A stretch of 37,856 nt of DNA from Candidatus Saccharimonadota bacterium (GTDB taxonomy: Bacteria; Patescibacteriota; Saccharimonadia; Saccharimonadales; Saccharimonadaceae): assembly GCA_017511965.1 (NCBI GenBank), contig JAFWHT010000029.1, positions 1 to 37,856 on the forward strand, in the 5' to 3' direction. A program made the translations under genes and the position numbers. Each line of letters starts with the position of its first letter. The stretch's first letter is position 1. Of this stretch, positions 1 to 6,109 are shown in pieces. The notes under the pieces are model-generated. The model saw nothing but the letters and a program-made list of their open reading frames with translations. It was not told the DNA's origin and did not search any database.

Positions 1-89
1 AAAATGTCGAAAGTGGCGTTGAATTTGTTTTTGAAGTATTTTTCGGCAGATTGGCCTTCTTTGCCGTAACCTAGTAATGCGATTTTCAT
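1..89 (-). CDS. Mur ligase-like (MurD-type) protein, 5' end only
   Basis: Only the first 29 codons are inside the window; the gene runs off the left edge. The N-terminus reads MKIALLGYGKEGQSAEKYF, a Rossmann-like GxGxxG start typical of MurD, which adds D-glutamate to UDP-N-acetylmuramoyl-L-alanine in peptidoglycan synthesis. The ATG overlaps the stop codon of the upstream dihydrouridine synthase gene as ATGA, so translation is probably coupled. Other Rossmann-fold proteins start similarly, so the MurD call is an inference from a short fragment. Confidence 0.5.
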   Translation of the reverse strand, partial: MKIALLGYGKEGQSAEKYFKNKFNATFDI

Positions 90-1021
90 AATCCAATTAT
101 ACCACGAGCTTCGGCAACAGAGTGGGTTTCCATGAGTTTGGCGCGGAGGTCTTTCGCGCCAGGGAAATTGTTGATGTAGATTTTGATGAAATGTTTCAAA
201 GCTTCGTAGGAATAATAGTGTGGGTAATTCTCATATAAATCAAGATGGTATTTTAAAAGATCCATGAGTTCGTCCTTTGTGGGGGTGTGGTCGGTGAAAC
301 AATAGGGGTTTTCGAAAACGCCGCGGCCAATCATAAAACCGTCTACTTCGGGATATTTTTGATGGAGTTCTAAAGCGTTGGCTCTAGTTTTGATGTCGCC
401 GTTGATGATTAGTTTGGTTTCGGGGCTGATTTGAGTGCGAAGTTTAATAATTTCGGGGATAAGCTCGAAGTGGGCAGGGACTTTGCTCATTTCTTTTTTG
501 GTGCGAAGATGGACGGTTAGAGCGGCGGGATGTTCATTCAGAAGAGTCGAGAGCCAAGTTTTATATTCTTCGGGGTTAGACCAGCCGAGGCGAGTTTTGA
601 TTGAAACAGGGAGATTGGTGGATTTTTTGGCATTTTTAAAACATTCGATAGCAAGCTCGGGAGTCTTAATCATCGCGGCGCCGCCACCAGCTTTGTTGAC
701 ATGTTTGTCGGGACAGCCAAAATTAAGATCAACACCAGAGAAGCCGAGACTTTCGAGCGCTTCGGTAGTTTTTGAGAAATGGTCGGGGTTTTTACCCCAG
801 ATTTGGGCGATAATTGGAGAATCAGTCGGGGATATTTCAAGGCGTTCGAGGGCGTTTTCGCGACCTTTTTCGGAAGCGTAGCTACTGACATTTGTGAATT
901 CCGTAAAAAATAAATCTGGTCGGCCAGCACGAGCTACGACCTGGCGAAACATAATATCCGTTACGCCTTCCATCGGCGCGAGGATTAAAAAAGGTTTTTT
1001 TAGTTCATTCCAGATATTCAT
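86..1021 (-). CDS. dus: tRNA-dihydrouridine synthase (Dus family)
   Basis: The 311-residue protein is a flavin-dependent enzyme that reduces uridine to dihydrouridine in tRNA D-loops. The TIM-barrel start LAPMEGVTD near residue 14 is the classical Dus FMN-binding motif. The catalytic-loop segment NFGCPDKHVNKAGGGAAM near residue 100 contains the proton-donating cysteine, and NGDI followed by GFMIGRG near residues 205-235 forms the FMN phosphate site. Length is normal for the family. It has its own TTTACT-17-TAAAAT promoter and overlaps the Mur-ligase-like gene downstream by four bases. No clear Shine-Dalgarno sequence precedes the ATG. The DusA/B/C subfamily was not determined. Confidence 0.93.
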   Translation of the reverse strand: MNIWNELKKPFLILAPMEGVTDIMFRQVVARAGRPDLFFTEFTNVSSYASEKGRENALERLEISPTDSPIIAQIWGKNPDHFSKTTEALESLGFSGVDLNFGCPDKHVNKAGGGAAMIKTPELAIECFKNAKKSTNLPVSIKTRLGWSNPEEYKTWLSTLLNEHPAALTVHLRTKKEMSKVPAHFELIPEIIKLRTQISPETKLIINGDIKTRANALELHQKYPEVDGFMIGRGVFENPYCFTDHTPTKDELMDLLKYHLDLYENYPHYYSYEALKHFIKIYINNFPGAKDLRAKLMETHSVAEARGIIGL

Positions 1022-1080
1022 AATACAATTCGTTATAGAGTTGATATTTAAGCTATTAAGATACCAATCCTATTTTTGAC

Positions 1081-1109
1081 ATTTTACCATAAATCTGGTT
1101 TAGAGTAAA
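1081..1109 (-). promoter_or_regulatory. Promoter of dus
   Basis: On the minus strand, TTTACT (1109-1104) is separated by 17 bases from TAAAAT (1086-1081), which is preceded by TGG as an extended -10. Transcription would start near 1074, giving a leader of roughly 50 bases before the dus ATG at 1021. Confidence 0.65.
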
Positions 1110-1154
1110 ATTAGAACAAAATCCCCAGATAGGATAGTTATTTATATAAAAAAG

Positions 1155-1183
1155 AAAAACCACCTTATGTAGAGGTGGTTTTT
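1155..1183 (-). terminator. Terminator of the HTH/coiled-coil operon
   Basis: Eleven-base inverted repeat (1155-1165 with 1173-1183) around a 7-base loop. On the minus strand it is followed by a T-rich tail. It begins inside the last codons of the 1165-2019 gene, so stop codon and terminator are merged. The symmetric T and A flanks could let it act in both directions. Confidence 0.8.
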
Positions 1184-2019
1184 AGATTTGAAAGAATTTT
1201 GTAGACTGCTTCCAGCTTTTGGTCGTCACAGATGACCTCGGCCTTGGCGTTGAGATGTTCCACTGCTTTCATGAGCCGGGCCAAGATTTTAATATCCTTA
1301 ACCCTTAAGTCCTCGCATTCTTTTGTCTCTAACAGCTTTTGATATAACTCGTCGCTGCCAGATTCATCAAATACGATTTCTCGCTCATCCAGCGTGGTGA
1401 TGGTGCCATCTTGATAAACGCAAATGTTGATAGTCATATTATCAAGAATCAGTTGACGGGTTTCCTCCAGCTCCTTGACTTTCTCACGCCTGATTTCCGA
1501 AATCTCATTCATCTGGCGGACTATCTTATTGTCAAGTTTTGCGATCTCCTCATACTTCTCGCATTTCTGCTCAAAGCTGCTGCGGATGGAATTGATCTCA
1601 TCCATGAGGGCGCGCAGACCGGCGATGTTCTGCCGATGCTGGGTCATTAAGGCTTTGTGGCGTGATTCCAGTTTTATAACTTCTCCACTCTGCCTTTTCT
1701 CGGTAGCTTTCAAAGCCTTCAGCTCGTCCACTGGATGCGGAACAGGCTGTTGCTTTGGCGCTGCTTGAGCTACTACCGGCATCACCACTTCCGTCTTTAC
1801 CATTACTGGCTTAAAGCGACGGTCGCGGCACTTCTTGTCATTCTTGGCGATCTGTTTCAAGATGTCTTCTGCGTTTTTCTTTGAGTAATTGTACAGACTT
1901 TTAATCTTGTCCGTAAATTCCTCCTCCGAGCAGTCACACTCTCTGCAGAATGACTCCAGATTCAGGCCGTTCTTGATGCCGATCTTTAACTGTTTTGCCG
2001 TCAGTGTCTTCAGTCTCAT
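1165..2019 (-). CDS. Coiled-coil protein of unknown function
   Basis: The 284-residue protein is not recognised. Residues 1-65 are a charged helical region with two closely spaced cysteines (CRECDC near residue 25). Residues about 70-100 are a Pro/Ala/Val-rich linker. Residues about 100-195 have the heptad pattern and Lys/Glu richness of a long coiled coil, and a small mixed domain follows (INICVYQDGTITTLDEREI). No signal peptide or membrane segment is visible. It overlaps the upstream HTH gene as ATGA, so the two are probably made together, perhaps as a DNA-binding pair. Codon use (frequent CTG, CTC and GCC) differs from neighbouring genes and suggests acquisition. Function is unknown. Confidence 0.7.
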   Translation of the reverse strand: MRLKTLTAKQLKIGIKNGLNLESFCRECDCSEEEFTDKIKSLYNYSKKNAEDILKQIAKNDKKCRDRRFKPVMVKTEVVMPVVAQAAPKQQPVPHPVDELKALKATEKRQSGEVIKLESRHKALMTQHRQNIAGLRALMDEINSIRSSFEQKCEKYEEIAKLDNKIVRQMNEISEIRREKVKELEETRQLILDNMTINICVYQDGTITTLDEREIVFDESGSDELYQKLLETKECEDLRVKDIKILARLMKAVEHLNAKAEVICDDQKLEAVYKILSNLKTTST

Positions 2020-2366
2020 AGGTTCTCCTCCTCCAACATTTGCTCAGCTGTCTTTAGTTGCGTTTCCATCTCTGAACAGATTCTGCCCATTTCGGCTTTC
2101 ACTGCCTTAAAATGGTTTTTAAAACCTTCCACATCAATTGGTTCTACCGGCTCGTAACGCCTTTCGCCCATGATGTGTGGTGCATGTGGCCGCACCAACA
2201 ATGACTCCCGCGATACTCCTGCTTCCTCTGCAATCTCTGGCAGCAGGTAGTATCCATGGCGCACAGAAAGGTCAAATTCTTCGGCGATCTGCCGATGAGA
2301 CCAACCCTCCTCGTGTAGTCGTACATAATTCTCCTTAAATTTCAAGGTTCTCTCGGCTTGTTTCAT
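2016..2366 (-). CDS. Small HTH DNA-binding protein
   Basis: The 116-residue protein contains a predicted helix-turn-helix, EEGWSHRQIAEEFDLSVRHG, near residues 19-38, resembling terminase-small-subunit or Trp-repressor-like HTH segments. The C-terminal third (about 75-116) is helical and Glu/Lys-rich and could form a coiled coil with its partner. A very strong ribosome binding site (AAGGGGGG) precedes the ATG. It is the first gene of a two-gene operon and overlaps the next by four bases. The specific family is not recognised; a regulator or a remnant of a mobile element are both possible. Confidence 0.72.
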   Translation of the reverse strand: MKQAERTLKFKENYVRLHEEGWSHRQIAEEFDLSVRHGYYLLPEIAEEAGVSRESLLVRPHAPHIMGERRYEPVEPIDVEGFKNHFKAVKAEMGRICSEMETQLKTAEQMLEEENL

Positions 2367-2417
2367 TTTTTATCACCCCCCTTCAAGGTTATATGTTGAA
2401 CCGAGCTTGTATTATCC

Positions 2418-2446
2418 ATTATAGCATAAGTTTAATAAAAAGTCAA
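2418..2446 (-). promoter_or_regulatory. Promoter of the HTH/coiled-coil operon
   Basis: Minus-strand TTGACT (2446-2441), a 17-base spacer, then TATAAT (2423-2418) preceded by TGC. This is a near-consensus sigma-70-type promoter with an extended -10. Confidence 0.85.
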
Positions 2447-2482
2447 GTATTATTATATATTTTGGCCTTTGGTCATTTAATT

Positions 2483-2512
2483 TAGCCAATCATGGCGATT
2501 TTGTGCTACAAT
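2483..2512 (+). promoter_or_regulatory. Putative promoter of the 83-residue ORF
   Basis: TACAAT at 2507-2512 is preceded by TGC, giving an extended -10. The -35 is weak (TAGCCA at 2483-2488, 18-base spacer). The resulting leader of about 130 bases contains a small hairpin, GAGCC/GGCTC at 2597-2613, of unknown role. Confidence 0.5.
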
Positions 2513-2649
2513 TAAACTACTCATGCTAAACTTCGGTCACTGGCATAGAGAAAAGTTTAACGGTCCTTGGTATCGTCATTTATGCCTTGGACTTTGAGCC
2601 GACTAAAGGCTCACATAGATGACTTCTATTAACTTAACAGGAGTCTTTT

Positions 2650-2901
2650 ATGAAAAACTTTAACAAAAACAATAAAGAGCGCGTCGAGGTTATGGCTCTT
2701 TTCGGTTATGAAATGACGCCTTGCCAGCCACTTATGTTTAGGCGGCAGGGTGAAAACGAAACCGAAGTAGGAGAACTGCTCCGAACCCAAATTAGGTTTG
2801 TCGGAGGAGTTGCCCTACACATCTTCGATGTGCTTGTTGGCCGGGAGATACGGCGACTTGAATTTGATTCAAGCACGCTAGCCTGGTACCTCACACAATA
2901 G
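2650..2901 (+). CDS. Hypothetical protein, 83 residues
   Basis: Small soluble-looking protein with no recognised domain. It is taken as real because AGGAG lies at a suitable distance before the ATG, an extended -10 element lies upstream, and a terminator hairpin begins four bases after the TAG stop. The middle part (VGELLRTQIRFVGGVALHIF) could form a beta/alpha unit. It is the first of the stand-alone genes of the accessory island. Nothing indicates its function. Confidence 0.6.
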   Translation: MKNFNKNNKERVEVMALFGYEMTPCQPLMFRRQGENETEVGELLRTQIRFVGGVALHIFDVLVGREIRRLEFDSSTLAWYLTQ

Positions 2902-2904
2902 AGT

Positions 2905-2929
2905 AAGCCCCCTGTAAAAAAGGGGGCTT
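2905..2929 (+). terminator. Terminator after the 83-residue ORF
   Basis: Eight-base stem AAGCCCCC/GGGGGCTT (2905-2912 with 2922-2929) around an A-rich loop. The T-run is short. Confidence 0.65.
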
Positions 2930-2933
2930 TCCA

Positions 2934-2962
2934 TTGACTTTTTTGTGAAAGTGTGCTATAAT
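2934..2962 (+). promoter_or_regulatory. Promoter of the 252-residue ORF
   Basis: TTGACT (2934-2939), 17-base spacer, TATAAT (2957-2962) with TGC before the -10. The GTGTGCTATAAT core recurs in front of several other genes in this island. Confidence 0.88.
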
Positions 2963-3039
2963 TAGGGTATAGAATATCGCTTCAAGAGCGAATTTTAAGT
3001 AGCTTAAAACTGTAGACTCATGGAAGGGAGGGCTTCGTT

Positions 3040-3798
3040 ATGGGAGAAATTGTAGATTTTCGCTCTAACCGAAGCACGAGGATGTTTCGGAAAAAATTTA
3101 ATATCGGGAGAAGTGTCACTAATGTCTCTAGAGCTTTGGCATATCGTAATAATAATCCAGAACGTTGGAGATCGATGGAGGAACGGACTCGTTTAACTAA
3201 TGTGGACGAAACTACGCCGTCAATCGATTATGCTATTGGGCGATTTAAGTGGTGGCTTGATAACAAACTGTCCGTTGATCGGAGTTTGTTCCCGAAAGAT
3301 TTGTTCGAACTGCGCTTGACGAAAAATACTTTGTCGGCTAATGCTGCCTATGTGATTGGGCGGCTGGATAAAAATGTTCGGGCGGAAATTGTATTCGAGA
3401 TGTTGGAAGCCATCCATGATGGCTGGGTTAGTGACCAGTCGGCAGATTTTTTCTCGTATTTCTTGGATAGAGAGTATTACTATTTGCCGATTGAACTGAT
3501 TGGTGTTGGCCGTTTGGAACCGCACTATCAGGCGTTTTCGCCACATCTCGATGTTTTTGGCCTTGAGGCTGTGAGCTGGGATGATGTATTGGGTGTTTAT
3601 GAAAGACGTCGTCGGGCGTTTGTTAAAAAATATAAAATCAAAAACCCCAACGATTTGACCCGACTCATTACCAAAATGGGAAAGATTTATTTAGCATTAA
3701 CCCCCGAAGTGGCGGGCGCAATGGCGAACAAGGTCCTGGCGTTTGATATCATGCGTCAGGTCGTAACAAGAAGTCCAGAGCTATTATCAGCAGTTTAA
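3040..3798 (+). CDS. Hypothetical protein, 252 residues
   Basis: No known family recognised. The N-terminus (to about residue 60) is rich in Arg and Asn and basic. The rest is mainly helical with many aromatic residues (for example FSYFLDREYYYLPIELIG near residue 140). No signal peptide or membrane span is seen. The ATG is preceded by AAGGGAGG at good spacing. Transcription should start just after 2962 from a strong promoter and stop at the shared hairpin 3807-3828, so this is a monocistronic unit. It converges with the acidic gene at 3838-4122. Confidence 0.68.
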   Translation: MGEIVDFRSNRSTRMFRKKFNIGRSVTNVSRALAYRNNNPERWRSMEERTRLTNVDETTPSIDYAIGRFKWWLDNKLSVDRSLFPKDLFELRLTKNTLSANAAYVIGRLDKNVRAEIVFEMLEAIHDGWVSDQSADFFSYFLDREYYYLPIELIGVGRLEPHYQAFSPHLDVFGLEAVSWDDVLGVYERRRRAFVKKYKIKNPNDLTRLITKMGKIYLALTPEVAGAMANKVLAFDIMRQVVTRSPELLSAV

Positions 3799-3806
3799 AG
3801 AAAAAG

Positions 3807-3828
3807 GGCCGAGCGGTAACGCTCGGCC
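3807..3828. terminator. Bidirectional terminator between convergent genes
   Basis: Perfect nine-base stem (3807-3815 with 3820-3828) closed by a GTAA tetraloop. It is flanked by A-rich sequence on the left and T-rich sequence on the right, so it can end transcription from both the 3040-3798 and 3838-4122 genes. Confidence 0.88.
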
Positions 3829-3837
3829 TTAATTATT

Positions 3838-4122
3838 TTAAGCAGTTTTTTCACCGACACTAGAAGCGTCTTCGTTATCGTAGTCACCAGGAAAAGCTGC
3901 TCTGATTTCGTCTTCCTCTTCTTTTGTTGCGTCTTCGTAATTCTTGAAATACTGATCATCTGCTTCGTCTGGCATATCGGTAAAGCGTCGAGTTTTACCC
4001 ATTGCTTCTGCTGCTCTTGACGCATCTTCATCCGATAAATTTTCTGCGGCGCTTAATTTTTGCTCCCAGATGTTATCTTCTTCTGAATCACCAGTGCCAC
4101 CAGTAACAAATTTTTCGTTCAT
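3838..4122 (-). CDS. Small acidic protein, 94 residues
   Basis: Very rich in Asp, Glu and Ala (for example NYEDATKEEEDEIRAAFPGD near residue 60), with no cysteine and no membrane segment; likely soluble and partly disordered. AAGGAG sits upstream of the ATG at normal spacing, and the gene ends at the bidirectional terminator, which supports it being real. It is divergent from prfB with only about 50 bases between the start codons. Function unknown. Confidence 0.62.
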   Translation of the reverse strand: MNEKFVTGGTGDSEEDNIWEQKLSAAENLSDEDASRAAEAMGKTRRFTDMPDEADDQYFKNYEDATKEEEDEIRAAFPGDYDNEDASSVGEKTA

Positions 4123-4141
4123 AAGTATTACTCCTTGTTAA

Positions 4142-4169
4142 TTTATGACTCTATTTTATATGGTATAAT
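4142..4169 (+). promoter_or_regulatory. Promoter of prfB (leaderless)
   Basis: TATAAT at 4164-4169 with TGG before it (extended -10) and a weak -35 (TTTATG, 4142-4147). The prfB ATG begins only six bases after the -10, so the mRNA would start at or next to the start codon. There is no Shine-Dalgarno sequence. Confidence 0.7.
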
Positions 4170-4175
4170 CGATTT

Positions 4176-5246
4176 ATGCAAGAGTTAAAGAAGCGGATTT
4201 TGGAACTTAAGGAAGAGTTTTTGAAGGTTTATGAGAAACTTTTGATCTCTGATAAATTGACGAAGTTGGCGGAACTTGAAAAAGAGGTAGCGGAGCCAGA
4301 AATTTGGCGGGATGTTGAGAAAGCGACGGCGAAAAACCAGGAAGTGGCGCGTCTTAAAGAAGAGACAGAACCATATGAACTATTAAAAATGCAAATTGAA
4401 GATTTAGGCGAGCTAATTGAGATTTCTGATGAGGATTTAAAAGAGGAGATTAGTGGGCAAATTGAGGGGATGGAGAAAGAATTTGCAAAACTCAAGAAGG
4501 CTTTAAGACTTCAGGGGCCGTATGATACAAAAGATGCGATAGTTCGGATTACAGCTGGGGCAGGTGGAACGGAAGCGATGGACTGGGCAGGGATTTTAGA
4601 GCGAATGTATCTTCGGTTTTTTGAAAGAAAAGGGTTTAAAGTTTCAACATTAGAACGAGTAACGGGCGAGGAAGCAGGGATTAAAACAGTAGTGTTTGAA
4701 GTTTCGGGGACAAATGCGTATGGGTGGCTAAGATCGGAGAACGGGGTACATCGGCTAGTTCGATTGTCGCCGTTTAATGCGCAGAATTTAAGGCAAACCT
4801 CATTTGCATTAGTTGAGGTTTTGCCGGTAATCAAGGCAGATACGAATATCGAGATCGACGAGAAGGACCTAAGGGTCGATGTTTATCGGTCGGGCGGACA
4901 TGGGGGGCAGAGCGTAAATACGACCGATTCGGCAGTAAGAATTACGCATATTCCGACGGGGACGGTTGTAGCAATCCAAAATGAACGCTCGCAAATTCAA
5001 AACCGTGAAAAAGCAATGGAGATTTTAAGAGGAAAATTAGTCCAAATGCAGTTAGAGCAACACGCTGAAACGATTGGCGAACTGCGCGCTGGAGAGTCGG
5101 CAGGCTGGGGACAACAGATTCGGAATTATGTTTTACAGCCTTATAAATTAGTGAAAGATACTAGGACGGGGTATGAGGAGACTGACCCAGAAGCAGTCTT
5201 AGATGGAAAGATTGACGGCTTTATCGAAGCCTATTTGGAAGCATAA
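4176..5246 (+). CDS. prfB: Peptide chain release factor 2
   Basis: The 356-residue class I release factor ends translation at UGA and UAA. Residues 1-105 form the helical N-terminal domain. The codon-recognition motif SPF lies in RLSPFNAQNLRQTSF (about residue 205), which marks RF2 rather than RF1. The peptidyl-hydrolysis loop RSGGHGGQSVNTTDSAVR (about residue 240) carries the invariant GGQ. The reading frame is continuous, so there is no sign of the in-frame UGA autoregulatory frameshift found in many bacterial prfB genes. The promoter geometry implies a leaderless mRNA. Its presence agrees with UGA being a stop codon in this genome. Confidence 0.96.
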   Translation: MQELKKRILELKEEFLKVYEKLLISDKLTKLAELEKEVAEPEIWRDVEKATAKNQEVARLKEETEPYELLKMQIEDLGELIEISDEDLKEEISGQIEGMEKEFAKLKKALRLQGPYDTKDAIVRITAGAGGTEAMDWAGILERMYLRFFERKGFKVSTLERVTGEEAGIKTVVFEVSGTNAYGWLRSENGVHRLVRLSPFNAQNLRQTSFALVEVLPVIKADTNIEIDEKDLRVDVYRSGGHGGQSVNTTDSAVRITHIPTGTVVAIQNERSQIQNREKAMEILRGKLVQMQLEQHAETIGELRAGESAGWGQQIRNYVLQPYKLVKDTRTGYEETDPEAVLDGKIDGFIEAYLEA

Positions 5247-5281
5247 GAGGTATTGACTTTTTGACGAAAGTGTGCTATAAT
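5240..5281 (+). repeat. 42-bp perfect direct repeat, copy 1 (prfB end plus promoter)
   Basis: Identical over 42 bases to 10040-10081, exactly 4,800 bp downstream. This copy contains the prfB stop codon and the full promoter of the 5347-6042 gene. Because it includes prfB coding bases it is probably the source copy. Confidence 0.92.
5253..5281 (+). promoter_or_regulatory. Promoter of the Cys-rich 231-residue gene
   Basis: TTGACT (5253-5258), 17-base spacer, TATAAT (5276-5281) preceded by TGC. The leader contains a CATTAAAA element also seen before the 8760 gene, then AAAGGGAGG before the ATG. Confidence 0.88.
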
Positions 5282-5346
5282 AGGAAGGTTGAATAAAGGT
5301 ACATTAAAATTCTAACGTAGACGAAAGACGAAAGGGAGGAAAAGCT

Positions 5347-6042
5347 ATGAGCAAAAAATGGAATGTGTTAGTGGACGAAAATGGTAACGTCAATGCAATC
5401 ACAACCGGTAAGGCTCTGCGACAGTATCAGCGTCAACTTCAGCAACAGGCTAAAAGTAATGCTGAAGCCATTAAGCATTTGCTCCATTTTGTTTTAGTAT
5501 CTGATCTTGAAGATGTAGATTTTGGCGAGTATTTAAAAGATTTCCAGCCGATTTACAAAAATGAAGTTAACGGCATCAACAACTTGGTAACTTTTGCAAG
5601 TAAGGTCGCTAAGGAGCGTGGTATTACTGCTCCGTGTCTCTGTTTCGTTGAACTTGATGGCAAGAAATATGGACTGTCTAGTAAGTATGAAGGTATTATT
5701 GTTTTGAATGCGAAGGTAACTGTTGAAGAAGATTATGAATGGGAATGTTATTCTGATAAGGGAAGCACGCCGTTTGGTTGGGCCCACCCTAGTATCACAG
5801 AGTTTTATAAGAAAGAAGTAAATGAACCCGAGGATTATGATTTTTGCTTGAAGTCCAAGTGTTCGTTAAAAGGCGATGTTCGGTGTGGCATAGAAACTGA
5901 ATCTTTAGGTGGAGGTTATAGAAGTTATTGTCACGATGAAGAATTTGATACTGAAAAATGCGTCGGTTGCGAATTTTATAAAATATGCAACCGTGAACCG
6001 ATAACTGGCACTACATATTACTACATCAAGGCAATGCGTTAG
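5347..6042 (+). CDS. Cysteine-rich C-terminal domain protein, 231 residues
   Basis: No family recognised. The N-terminal half (to about residue 110) is helical and charged with no cysteine cluster. The C-terminal part (about 160-231) has regularly spaced cysteines (CLKSKC, RCGIE, SYCHDEE, CVGCEFYKIC) that look like a zinc or Fe-S binding site. The gene has a strong promoter, an AAAGGGAGG ribosome binding site and a terminator. A truncated second copy of its last 106 codons lies at 9677-9997, in which the main Cys positions are kept. Function unknown; a metal-binding regulatory or nucleic-acid-associated role is conceivable but unproven. Confidence 0.72.
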   Translation: MSKKWNVLVDENGNVNAITTGKALRQYQRQLQQQAKSNAEAIKHLLHFVLVSDLEDVDFGEYLKDFQPIYKNEVNGINNLVTFASKVAKERGITAPCLCFVELDGKKYGLSSKYEGIIVLNAKVTVEEDYEWECYSDKGSTPFGWAHPSITEFYKKEVNEPEDYDFCLKSKCSLKGDVRCGIETESLGGGYRSYCHDEEFDTEKCVGCEFYKICNREPITGTTYYYIKAMR

Positions 6043-6056
6043 AAAGGAGGGTAAAG
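6042..6056 (+). repeat. GAAAGGAGGGTAARG post-stop motif, copy 1
   Basis: A perfect Shine-Dalgarno-like AAAGGAGG directly after the stop codon and directly before a terminator. The same motif is at 8603-8617 and 9997-10011. No ORF follows it. Confidence 0.75.
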
Positions 6057-6082
6057 CTCGGCTGTAATAGGTCGAGCTTTTT
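6054..6082 (+). terminator. Terminator of the Cys-rich gene
   Basis: Seven-base stem AAGCTCG/CGAGCTT (6054-6060 with 6073-6079) followed by a run of T. Confidence 0.8.
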
Positions 6083-6109
6083 GCTTAAGTAAAAGTCAGA
6101 ACAAGAGTT

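Noticed and set aside
435-881. 148-residue plus-strand ORF opposite dus
   Set aside because: Antisense shadow of a clearly conserved gene, with low-complexity Ser/Arg composition and no ribosome binding site.
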